Of a stretch of DNA of 52,331 nucleotides, positions 1 to 7,631 are shown piece by piece (positions within the stretch are counted from its first letter, which is position 1; every line of letters starts with the position of its first letter). The translations under genes and the position numbers were made by a program. The DNA comes from Deltaproteobacteria bacterium (GTDB taxonomy: Bacteria; Myxococcota; Myxococcia; Myxococcales; SZAS-1): NCBI GenBank assembly GCA_018266075.1, contig JAFEBB010000053.1, forward strand, positions 1 through 52,331, in the 5' to 3' direction. Under the pieces are notes generated by a model, which was not told the origin of the DNA, ran no database searches, and worked only from the letters and a program-made list of their open reading frames with translations.

Positions 1-2137
1 TCGCGCCGCTCGAGCCCAACAGCTCCGCCAGCGCCGCGCCTTCGCTCGTCGTCTCGCGAGACGCGAGCACGATCTTCGCCCCCACCGTCAGTGGCAGCAG
101 CAGCTCGAGCACAGCGATGTCGAACGAAAGCGTGGTCACCGCGAGCACCGTGTCGCTCGCCGTCATTCCCGGACCGTCGACCATGCTCGACAGGAAGTTC
201 GCTACCGCCCGATGCGGCACTGCCACGCCCTTCGGCTTCCCCGTCGAGCCCGACGTGTAGATCACATACGCCGCATCGTCGGACCGGGCGCTGTTTGGAC
301 CTGCCTCCAGGTCGCTGGAGTCGAGCGGTGCGAGCGAGTCGTCCGCGTCGAGCGTGACGACCTGCTTCGCCTTGAGCTCCAGACGCTCACTGAGCGATTG
401 CTCGGTCACCAGCGCCGCGATTGCCGCATCCTCTGCCATGAACGCGAGCCGTTCTTTGGGAAACCCGGGATCGAGCGGCACATACGCGGCGCCGGCCTTG
501 AGCGCGCCAAGTAGGCCAACGAGCATCCGCTCCGAACGCTCCACGCACACGCCCACGTGCGTACCCCGCCCGACACCGAGCTCGCGGAGCCTGCGTGCGA
601 GCTGATTGGCCCGCGCGTTGAGCGAGCCAAACGTGACCACCCGGTTACCGGTCTGGACGGCGATGCGCTCGGGGTTCTCCGCGACCTGTTCTTCGAACCG
701 CCGATGAATGAGCTGCGGCCCAGGCACGCTCCTTTCGGTCGCGTTCCAGGCGTCGAGCTGCCCTTGCTCCCGCGGCGTCAACATCGGCAGGTTGGCGATG
801 GGCGTTGCCAGCTCCAGCGACGCGGCGTCGAGGAGCTGGGCATACGCCTCCATCCACCGCTCGACCGTCCGGGCCTCGAAGAGATCGCTGTTGAACTGCA
901 CCTCGAGCGTCACCTCGCCGCGCTGCTCCACGGCGTTGACGAAGAGATCGAACGTCTCGAAGCGGCGCGGATTCGTCTGCAGCTGCACCTCGAGCCCGGC
1001 GAACGGCATCTCGCGCTCGCTCAGCCCGCGGTCGAGGTTGAAGCACACCGACGCCAGGGGAAGCCGGCTCGGATCGCGCGCGAGCGGCAGCGAACGCAGG
1101 AGCCGGCCATAGGTGAAGGCCTGGTGCTCGGAGGCATCGAGCGTGGCCCTTCTCGTCTCCGCGAGCAGCGCGAGGAACGACTTGTCCCGCGCGGGCGCGA
1201 GCCGAATGGGGAGCGTGTTCACGCAGTGGCCCACGAGCGTTTCGTGATCGCCCACGCCCTGGCCCGCCGACGGAATGCCAATGACCACGTCCTCCTGCCC
1301 GGTGAGCCGTCCCATCAGCACGCCGAAGCCGGCGAGCAGCGCGTTGAACAAGCTCCCGCGCTCGCGCGCCGCCGCGCGCCGCACGCGCGACACCAGCTCC
1401 TCCGGCAGCAGCCGATCCATTCGACGGGAGGCGTACGTCTTCTGCGCTGGACGGACGCGATCCGTCGGCAGCTCGAGCACCGGCAGCTCACCCGAGAACC
1501 GCGAGAGCCAGTACGCCTCGTCCGCGGGCTTCGATGCGGCACCTGTTCGCGCCTGCTCGCGCGCGTACGCGGCGATGGATTCTGCCGGCTCGAGCGCAAC
1601 CGGATGTCCGGGCTTGCGCGCGCTGTACAGCGCCGCCCATTCGCGAACGATCACCGCAGTCGACCAGCCATCGCAAACGAGGTGGTGCGCGGTGAAGATG
1701 GCGCGAACTTCTTGCGGCGACATGCGCACCAGGTGCGCGCGGCACACCGGACCGTGCTCGAGGTCAAAGGGCGTCTGCACTTCACTCTCGAGCAGCGCAG
1801 TGAACACCGCATCGCGGTCGGCGCGCGCGGACAGATCGTTCAGCTTCGGCGCGACGAAGAGCGGCGGCCCAACGAGCAGCGACGTGCCATCCGCGCTGAA
1901 GGTGGAGCGCAGCGCCGCGTGCCTCGCCACGAGATCTTCGAGCGCGCTCCCCAGCGCCAGCACGTCCACGTCGCCGCGAAGGGTGAGCGTGATCGACTCG
2001 TTGAAGGCGAGCGACGCCTCAGAGCCGAGGCGTGTCGCGGTCCAGAGCTCGCGTTGAGGTTCGGTGGTGGGCGCCACGTCGAGGATTGCGGGCCCAGCAA
2101 AAGGATCGAAGTCGCTTACCAGCTCCTGGGTGGACAT
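1..2137 (-). CDS. Nonribosomal peptide synthetase, N-terminal part (C-A), truncated by window edge
   Basis: Reads leftward with no stop before base 1, so about 712 codons are visible. The ATG at 2137-2135 is preceded by a GGAG ribosome site. The first 450 or so residues are a condensation domain: an EPQRELWTATRLG motif near the start, RHAALRSTFS, and the catalytic HHxxxDG motif as HHLVCDGWS (near 1680-1655). An adenylation domain follows, with AAYVPLDPGFP and the phosphate-loop motif YTSGSTGKPKG (near 268-236), then TTLSFDIAVLE, whose Asp normally binds the amino group of the amino-acid substrate. A protein starting with a C domain usually receives an acyl or peptidyl chain from another carrier. 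Substrate, carrier domain and termination domain are not visible. It is divergent from the exopolysaccharide operon, and a phosphopantetheinyl transferase at 20040 could activate it. The link to the polysaccharide is inferred. Confidence 0.93.
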   Translation of the reverse strand, partial: MSTQELVSDFDPFAGPAILDVAPTTEPQRELWTATRLGSEASLAFNESITLTLRGDVDVLALGSALEDLVARHAALRSTFSADGTSLLVGPPLFVAPKLNDLSARADRDAVFTALLESEVQTPFDLEHGPVCRAHLVRMSPQEVRAIFTAHHLVCDGWSTAVIVREWAALYSARKPGHPVALEPAESIAAYAREQARTGAASKPADEAYWLSRFSGELPVLELPTDRVRPAQKTYASRRMDRLLPEELVSRVRRAAARERGSLFNALLAGFGVLMGRLTGQEDVVIGIPSAGQGVGDHETLVGHCVNTLPIRLAPARDKSFLALLAETRRATLDASEHQAFTYGRLLRSLPLARDPSRLPLASVCFNLDRGLSEREMPFAGLEVQLQTNPRRFETFDLFVNAVEQRGEVTLEVQFNSDLFEARTVERWMEAYAQLLDAASLELATPIANLPMLTPREQGQLDAWNATERSVPGPQLIHRRFEEQVAENPERIAVQTGNRVVTFGSLNARANQLARRLRELGVGRGTHVGVCVERSERMLVGLLGALKAGAAYVPLDPGFPKERLAFMAEDAAIAALVTEQSLSERLELKAKQVVTLDADDSLAPLDSSDLEAGPNSARSDDAAYVIYTSGSTGKPKGVAVPHRAVANFLSSMVDGPGMTASDTVLAVTTLSFDIAVLELLLPLTVGAKIVLASRETTSEGAALAELLGSSGA

Positions 2138-2369
2138 CGTCGCTCCGGGTCAAGGTGCGGTTCGGCGACGCAACGCGGTCGCAGAAACCGGGCCAGCCGC
2201 GTGAGCGCTGCGCGACAGCCGTTCGATTCACGCAGCGACGCCCGGAGTGCCCAGCAGCGTGCGAGGCGCATCCGGCACGCGTCTCGCACGAGCGCACCAT
2301 CGGTCGCGGGCGAAGCGGGGCTCGGGCCACGACGAGGTCGGGTGTTGGCGGCGTTGGGGAGGCGTGGTC
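2138..2369. promoter_or_regulatory. Divergent intergenic region between NRPS and exopolysaccharide operon
   Basis: This 232-base gap lies between two genes that point away from each other, so promoters for both must lie in it or inside the neighbouring starts. A GGGGAGG ribosome site (2356-2361) precedes the rightward gene. I could not pick out a convincing -35/-10 pair or operator by eye in this GC-rich stretch. Confidence 0.45.
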
Positions 2370-3731
2370 ATGAGCGGGTTTCTGGGGGCCCTCAGTCCGG
2401 GGCGGATGGCGAAGCTCAACCTGTTGGGTGATTTGGCGGTGCTGGTCCTCGCCGTCGCGTTCGCGTCGAGGGGCCACGGGCTCTTCTGGAGCATGCTGCT
2501 GGCGCCCGTGTGGATCCTCACGGCGGCCGCGCTGCGGCACTACGACCCCTGGGCGAGCGATCGCAGCGCGCTCGACGATCTCGCGCTCGTGTCGGTGCTC
2601 GTGGCCGCCGTCACCACCGTGCAGGCCATGCTCAACGCGCTCTTCGGGAGCTGGCTCCCCACGCCCAACGTGGGCCACTACGCGCTGGCGAGCTTTCCGC
2701 TCCACGCTGCGCTTCGCGCGCTGATCCGCGGGCTGCGCCGCCTCGACAAGCCGCTCGACGAAGTGCTCGTGGTGGGCACCGGTCCGCTCGGCCGTCTCAC
2801 CCGCGAGGACGTCGCGCACAGTCGACGCCGTCGCGTGCTGGGCTACCTGCGCTTCCCCGACGAGCCCGAGCCCGAGCGCAGCAACGCGTACCTCGGCGTG
2901 AGCGACGAGCTCGAGTCCATCCTCCGCGACGTGCCGGTGGCCGAGGTCTACGTCGCCGGAAACGCCATCAAGCAGGGGCCGGCCATGCAGCGCGTGGTGC
3001 ACACCTGCGAGCGCTTCGGCGTTCCGTTCGCGTTGCCCGCGCAGCCCTTCCGACTCGACCGCGCGCAGGCCATGGGCGCGGGCTTCAGCGGCGACGGCTA
3101 CCAGCACCTGCTCTGCTGCTCCTACAAGCCCGCGCAGATGGCGGTGAAGCGCCTCTTCGACATCGTCGCGTCGGCGTTCGCGCTCTGGGTCCTGCTGCCG
3201 TTCTTCGCGGTGGTGATCGCGGCGATCAAGCTGACCAGCAAGGGCCCCATCTTCTTCAAGCAGCAGCGCGTGGGACTGAACGGCAAGCCGTTCCACATGC
3301 TCAAGTTCCGCTCGATGGTGGTGAATGCCGAGGCGTTGCTCGCCGGCCTCCAGGCGCAGAACGAGCAGACCGGCCCGGTGTTCAAGATGCGCCGCGATCC
3401 GCGCATCACGCGCGTCGGCCGCTTCATCCGCAAGTACTCGATCGACGAGCTGCCGCAGCTCATCAACGTGCTCCGCGGCGACATGAGCATCGTGGGGCCG
3501 CGGCCGCCGGTGCCGAGCGAGGTCGCGCGCTATGAGCCGTGGCAGCGGCGGCGGCTCTCGGTGCGGCCGGGCCTGACGTGCATCTGGCAGGTGAGCGGCC
3601 GCAACCAGATCTCGTTCGAGGAGTGGATGTACCTCGACATGCGCTACATCGATCACTGGAGCCTGACGCAGGATCTGGAGCTCATCGTTCGCACGGTGCC
3701 CGTGGTGCTCACCGGGCGCGGCGCGAGCTGA
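2370..3731 (+). CDS. epsZ: Undecaprenyl-phosphate sugar-1-phosphate transferase (polyprenyl glycosylphosphotransferase)
   Basis: A membrane enzyme that starts polysaccharide synthesis by moving a hexose-1-phosphate from a UDP-sugar to undecaprenyl phosphate. The 453 residues give an N-terminal group of membrane segments, a CoA-binding-like cytosolic domain (DEVLVVGTGPLG), and a C-terminal catalytic domain that begins KRLFDIVASAFALWVLLPFF. Hallmarks seen are KQQRVGLNGKPFHMLKFRSM, IRKYSIDELPQLINVL, GDMSIVGPRPPVPSEV and RPGLTCIWQVSGRN. I chose the ATG at 2370 because GGGGAGG lies 8 bases upstream; longer in-frame starts exist but lack a site. The symbol rests on similarity in gene order to the M. 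xanthus eps locus and is an inference. Confidence 0.95.
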   Translation: MSGFLGALSPGRMAKLNLLGDLAVLVLAVAFASRGHGLFWSMLLAPVWILTAAALRHYDPWASDRSALDDLALVSVLVAAVTTVQAMLNALFGSWLPTPNVGHYALASFPLHAALRALIRGLRRLDKPLDEVLVVGTGPLGRLTREDVAHSRRRRVLGYLRFPDEPEPERSNAYLGVSDELESILRDVPVAEVYVAGNAIKQGPAMQRVVHTCERFGVPFALPAQPFRLDRAQAMGAGFSGDGYQHLLCCSYKPAQMAVKRLFDIVASAFALWVLLPFFAVVIAAIKLTSKGPIFFKQQRVGLNGKPFHMLKFRSMVVNAEALLAGLQAQNEQTGPVFKMRRDPRITRVGRFIRKYSIDELPQLINVLRGDMSIVGPRPPVPSEVARYEPWQRRRLSVRPGLTCIWQVSGRNQISFEEWMYLDMRYIDHWSLTQDLELIVRTVPVVLTGRGAS

Positions 3732-3845
3732 ACGATGGCCGACGCGCAGGAGTCGGCACGTGACCTGCTTTCGTGAAGCAGCAGTGCGGCCGCGAGCCGC
3801 GTTCCCATCGAGCCCGCGAAAATAGCGGGGAGCGGAGCGAACACC

Positions 3846-4439
3846 ATGCGCGTCGTTGCGCCGATTCTTCTGGCCGCCGTCGGGCTCGGCTGCGCCACCA
3901 GCAAGCCGACGTTCGTCTGGGCCGATGAGTACAGCGACCCCATCACCGCCGACGGCAGGCACTACGTGATCGAGCCGGGCGACACCATCTGGGTGCGCGT
4001 CTTCAATCAAGAGAACATGTCGACGAAGGGACGCGTGCGCAGCGACGGCATGGTGGCCGTGCCCTTCCTCAACGACGTACAGGCCTCGGGCTACACACCC
4101 GACGCGCTCGCTGCGCAGCTCCAAAGCCGCCTCAAGGACTACATCAATGCGCCGCAGGTGACGGTGAGCGTGGAGGAGCTGCACTCCATCACGGTGGCCG
4201 TGCTCGGCGAGGTGGCGCACCCGGGCCAGGTGACGACGGCGTCAGGCGCGGGCGTCCTCCAGGTTCTCGCGGCGAGCGGCGGGCTCACCGAGTTCGGCCA
4301 CCACAACCGCATCTACGTCTTGCGGCTCGCGCCCGAGCGCACCACACGCATCCGCTTCGATCTCGACGAGCTGTATCGCGGTGAGGGCAAGGCGTCGTCG
4401 TTCCGCATGCGTCCGGGCGACGTTCTGGTGGTCGAGTAG
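3846..4439 (+). CDS. epsY: Short polysaccharide export (OPX/Wza-type) lipoprotein
   Basis: A 197-residue protein for polysaccharide export through the envelope. It starts with a lipoprotein signal whose lipobox is VGLGC (Cys about residue 17). The polysaccharide-export domain follows (YVIEPGDTIWVRVFNQENMS; LKDYINAPQVTVSVEE), then one SLBB-like domain (VAVLGEVAHPGQV to MRPGDVLVVE). It is about half the length of E. coli Wza (roughly 380 residues) and lacks the C-terminal amphipathic helix that forms Wza's outer-membrane pore. Short OPX proteins of myxobacteria are thought to work with a separate outer-membrane beta-barrel, and the next gene fits that role. A purine-rich GGGGAGCGGAGCG precedes the start. 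It ends two bases before the next gene. Confidence 0.93.
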   Translation: MRVVAPILLAAVGLGCATSKPTFVWADEYSDPITADGRHYVIEPGDTIWVRVFNQENMSTKGRVRSDGMVAVPFLNDVQASGYTPDALAAQLQSRLKDYINAPQVTVSVEELHSITVAVLGEVAHPGQVTTASGAGVLQVLAASGGLTEFGHHNRIYVLRLAPERTTRIRFDLDELYRGEGKASSFRMRPGDVLVVE

Positions 4440-4441
4440 CC

Positions 4442-5599
4442 ATGCACGCGCTGCTGCTCGCGCTCACGCTCGCCGCTCCGCCGGTGACGTGGCAGGCCGC
4501 GGTGACCACCGAGGCGGTGGAGCGCACGCCGGAGCCCGGCGAGGCGTCCACGGTGGCCACTTCGGAGCTTGCGCTCGCGCCGCGCGTGGGTGCGCTCTTC
4601 GGCAGCGGCGAGGCGATGTTCGCGCTGGGCTACGCGCCGCGGCTCACGCTCGTGGATCCGCAGGGGCTGAGGCAGCTCGAGGTCCTGCACCAGGCGACCG
4701 TCGACGCCACGTTCCGCCCCGACCGCACCTGGCAGCTCGTGCTGGGCGAGCTCTACGCGCGCGGCAACACCAACCTCACGCCGCTGCAGCGCCCCGCGAC
4801 GGCCGCTGCCGTGCCGGCCGACCAGCTCCCTGGCGTGTCCTCGCTCGACTACATGGGCTCCACCACGCGCGCCGACTTGAAGGGCCAGCTCTCGCGTCGG
4901 CTGGAGTTGGTGATCACCCCGAGCTTCTCGATCTCCGGCGGCGCGACACCATCCGCGCGATTGGAACTTCCGCTCGAGCGCACGCCGCGCCTCGACACAT
5001 CCATGAGTTGGAAGATCGCGGGCGCACAGAGCCTCGGCGTCGCTGCAGCGGCCTGGCACACCGATACGTCCAGCGGACCGACGGCCGATGTCGTCGAAGC
5101 GAGCGGAACGTGGCGTCGCCAGCTCGACGAGCGGAGCAAGCTCAGCCTCGCGGCAGGTGCGGGCGCGTACCACACCAGCGAGCCGGGCTCGGCGAACCTC
5201 CCCTGGCTCGCAGGGCCGCTGGGGCTCTTCGAATACCGCCGCGGCCTCGGCGAGCGCGCCGAGAACCTGGAGGCGCTGGCACAAGTGTCGCTTGGCCCCG
5301 CGGTGGATCCGCTCACCGGCACCGCGGTGGAGCGGGTGGATGGCATCGGCGGCGTCGAATTCACCGCCATGCAGAACCTGCGCCTGGCGGAGCGCGCCAG
5401 CTCCGGCGTCACGCTCGACGGAACCCAGGAGGGCTACGCGCAGCTCGAGTCGACGGCCACGTGGACGATCTCGAAGCCGGTGCGTCTTGCCGCCAGCGCG
5501 CGCGGGGCCTACCTCACCTCGGAAGCACCGGGCCAGGCGAGCGGGCTGCAGTGGCTGGCCTCGGTGAGCGTCACGGTGGTCGAGGCGGGGGTGCCTTGA
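4442..5599 (+). CDS. epsX: Predicted outer-membrane beta-barrel of the polysaccharide exporter
   Basis: A 385-residue protein starting with a hydrophobic export signal (MHALLLALTLAAPPVTWQ). The rest shows alternating polar and hydrophobic residues in short strands with aromatic girdles and turn-rich breaks, typical of outer-membrane barrels. The pattern continues to the last residues (WLASVSVTVVEAGVP). There is no enzyme motif. Its place directly after the OPX lipoprotein, two bases away, and before the response regulator and Wzz genes matches the position of the barrel partner described for M. xanthus export systems. The barrel assignment is inference from composition and context; a structure prediction giving a barrel of about 18 strands would settle it. 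Confidence 0.72.
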   Translation: MHALLLALTLAAPPVTWQAAVTTEAVERTPEPGEASTVATSELALAPRVGALFGSGEAMFALGYAPRLTLVDPQGLRQLEVLHQATVDATFRPDRTWQLVLGELYARGNTNLTPLQRPATAAAVPADQLPGVSSLDYMGSTTRADLKGQLSRRLELVITPSFSISGGATPSARLELPLERTPRLDTSMSWKIAGAQSLGVAAAAWHTDTSSGPTADVVEASGTWRRQLDERSKLSLAAGAGAYHTSEPGSANLPWLAGPLGLFEYRRGLGERAENLEALAQVSLGPAVDPLTGTAVERVDGIGGVEFTAMQNLRLAERASSGVTLDGTQEGYAQLESTATWTISKPVRLAASARGAYLTSEAPGQASGLQWLASVSVTVVEAGVP

Positions 5600-5766
5600 T
5601 GCAGAAGCTGATTCTGCTCGCGGGGCTCGTGGGACCGGTGGCCGTGCCCGCAATCGCGGCGCGCGCTCGAAATCCGCGCCGCGCGCTCAAGCGGCTGCTG
5701 CTGGGCACCCTGCTCTTCAATGCCTCGTATCTCGTCGCGTTGCGCTGGCTGTACCCGCGGTTCTGA
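5599..5766 (+). CDS. Small predicted membrane protein
   Basis: A 55-residue protein whose ATG shares an ATGA overlap with the stop of the preceding gene, a sign of translational coupling. It has a hydrophobic N-terminal segment (ILLAGLVGPVAVPAIAA), a basic middle (RARNPRRALKRL) and a second hydrophobic segment (LLLGTLLFNASYLVALRW). This suggests a two-helix inner-membrane protein. I do not recognise a family. Position inside the export operon, between the beta-barrel and the response regulator, suggests a minor part of the export or synthesis complex. Confidence 0.7.
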   Translation: MQKLILLAGLVGPVAVPAIAARARNPRRALKRLLLGTLLFNASYLVALRWLYPRF

Positions 5767-5778
5767 AGGGAGGGCGCC

Positions 5779-6168
5779 GTGGAGCGAAAGAGCGTGCTGC
5801 TCGTGGAGGACAGCCCGGAGCTCCGGCAGCTCACCCGCGCGCACCTGCTGCGCCTCGGGCTCGACGTGACCGAGGCCGGTGACGGCCGCCACGCGCTCGG
5901 CGCGCTCGCCACCCGCAGCTTCGACCTGGTGTGCCTGGACCTGATGCTGCCCGAGGTCAGCGGCTACGAGATCTGCGAGCGCATCCGCGCGAACGACGCG
6001 AACCGCAACGTGCCCATCCTGGTCATCAGCGCGCGAAGCTCGGCCACGGATCGCGCGCACGCGCTCGAGGCCGGCGCCGACGCCGTGCTGGTGAAGCCCT
6101 TCCGCGCCAACGAGCTGCGCTCGCGCGTCGCCGAGCTGCTCACCGGCGCCCAGAAAGGCGCGCCATGA
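5779..6168 (+). CDS. epsW: Single-domain response regulator
   Basis: A 129-residue receiver domain with no output domain. It starts with GTG behind a GAAGGGAGGG ribosome site. It carries the acidic pair in LLVEDSPE, the phospho-acceptor Asp in VCLDLMLPEVSG, the switch Ser in VISARSS and the conserved Lys in VLVKPFRANE. It probably relays a phosphorylation signal by protein contact to the export or synthesis machinery. M. xanthus has a comparable receiver gene in its eps locus. No histidine kinase is encoded nearby in this operon. Its stop overlaps the start of the chain-length gene by four bases. Confidence 0.93.
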   Translation: MERKSVLLVEDSPELRQLTRAHLLRLGLDVTEAGDGRHALGALATRSFDLVCLDLMLPEVSGYEICERIRANDANRNVPILVISARSSATDRAHALEAGADAVLVKPFRANELRSRVAELLTGAQKGAP

Positions 6169-7631
6169 GCGAGCCTGCTCCCGCGCCGAAGCCGAGCGCC
6201 GCCGAGGAGAACGGCGACCTCTTCGACTACGCGCTCATCCGCGACTGGCTGGGCTACGCGCTCGGCTCCACGCTGCGTCATCCTCTCATCGCCATCATCG
6301 TCGCGGCGTTGGTGATGTGCACGACCATCGGCGCGCTCAAGGTGCTCCCGCGCTCGTACCACGTGGAGAGCAAGCTCCTCGCCCAGCGCAACACGGTGAT
6401 GAACGCGCTCGACAACCCCAACCGAAGCTGGGGCGAGGGCGACGCACCGCTGCGCGCAGCGTCGGAGACCGTGCTCCGTCGCGACAACCTGGTGCTGCTC
6501 ATCAAGCAGACCGACCTGGTGGACACCTGGGAGCGCACCCGCGCGCCCGCCGTGCGCCTCAAGGATCGCGTGCTCGAGCTCATCAACGGGCCACCCACCG
6601 ACGACGATCGCATCGATGCGCTCGTGGGGTTGCTCGAGAAGCGGCTCACGGTGGAGACCGGTGATCAGACGGTCACCATCTCGCTCGACTGGCCCGACGG
6701 CAACACCGCCTTCCGCCTCGTCGACGCCGCGCAACAGAACTTCCTCGAGGCGCGGCACGTCACGGAGATCGCCCTCATCTCCGAGGCCATCTCCATCCTC
6801 GAGGGCCACGCCACGCAGGTGCACGAGGCGGTGATGTCCACGATGGACGAGCTGCAGCAGCGCATGAAGGCCGCCGACGCCGCCGACGACAAGGACAAGC
6901 CGCCAGACAGCGCGCCCAAGCCCGCGAAGGCGCGCGCGCCGACGCGGCGACCCGAGGACCAGGAGGTCGCGCAGCTCAAGGTGCTGCTCAGCTCCAAGAA
7001 GCAGACCATCAAGGACGTGGAGGAGTTTCGCCAGCGCCGCCTCACCGAGCTCCAAACGCAGCTCACCGAGGCCAAGGCCATCTACGCGCCCGCGCACCCC
7101 ACGGTCCTCAACATCCAGCAGACCATCGACGCGCTGACGCAGCCCTCGCCCCAGGTGGAGCAGCTCCAGCGCGAGGCCAAGGACCTCGAGGACGAGCTCG
7201 ACCGGCGCGTGACCCACCTCGATGGCATCCAGGAGCCCTCGCGAAAGGACATCGACGACGCGATCAAGCTCAGCCGCAAGGCGCCCTCGGATACGGAAGA
7301 CGTGAACCTCGAGTACACGCGCTCGCGGCTGCGTCTCGCGGTGAGCCAGTACGACACGCTGCTCGAGCGCATCGACGCAGCGCACATCGAGCTCGACACC
7401 GCGCGCGCCGCGTTCAAGTACCGCTACGCCGTCATCCGGCCGGCGCAGGTACCCAAGAAGCCGCAGAAGCCGAACGCCGGCTCGGTGCTCTTCGCGGGCG
7501 CGCTGGCGGCCCTGGCGCTGGCGCAGCTCGCGGCGCTGCTCGCGGATCTTCGCGGCGGACGCATCGTGCAGCGCTGGCAGGTGGAGCGGCTCCTGGAGTT
7601 GCCCGTGCTGGGCGAGGTGCGGCGCGCGTGA
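6165..7631 (+). CDS. epsV: Polysaccharide chain-length determinant (Wzz-type), no kinase domain
   Basis: A 488-residue inner-membrane protein that sets polysaccharide chain length. It has an N-terminal Wzz domain with a first membrane helix (HPLIAIIVAALVMCTTIGAL, about residues 40-60), a long charged coiled-coil periplasmic region (roughly 200-440), the PxxP-type segment VIRPAQVPKKPQKPN, and a second helix (VLFAGALAALALAQLAAL). The protein stops soon after the second helix, with no Walker motifs and no tyrosine tail, so it is not a complete Wzc. The ATPase-like partner may be the degenerate protein at 10356. The start at 6165 overlaps the previous stop (ATGA) and is preferred over longer in-frame starts inside the regulator gene. 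Confidence 0.92.
   Translation: MSEPAPAPKPSAAEENGDLFDYALIRDWLGYALGSTLRHPLIAIIVAALVMCTTIGALKVLPRSYHVESKLLAQRNTVMNALDNPNRSWGEGDAPLRAASETVLRRDNLVLLIKQTDLVDTWERTRAPAVRLKDRVLELINGPPTDDDRIDALVGLLEKRLTVETGDQTVTISLDWPDGNTAFRLVDAAQQNFLEARHVTEIALISEAISILEGHATQVHEAVMSTMDELQQRMKAADAADDKDKPPDSAPKPAKARAPTRRPEDQEVAQLKVLLSSKKQTIKDVEEFRQRRLTELQTQLTEAKAIYAPAHPTVLNIQQTIDALTQPSPQVEQLQREAKDLEDELDRRVTHLDGIQEPSRKDIDDAIKLSRKAPSDTEDVNLEYTRSRLRLAVSQYDTLLERIDAAHIELDTARAAFKYRYAVIRPAQVPKKPQKPNAGSVLFAGALAALALAQLAALLADLRGGRIVQRWQVERLLELPVLGEVRRA

Noticed and set aside
557-2431. Long rightward open frame across the NRPS gene
   Set aside because: The opposite strand carries textbook condensation and adenylation motifs, and this frame reads as Arg/Glu-rich filler.
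2019-4220. Long leftward open frame opposite the sugar transferase and OPX genes
   Set aside because: The encoded sequence is rich in His, Arg and Glu runs with no family motifs. It is the antisense of clear genes, a common artefact in high-GC DNA.
6165-7631. Full Wzc tyrosine kinase
   Set aside because: The protein ends shortly after the second membrane helix, with no Walker motifs and no tyrosine cluster.
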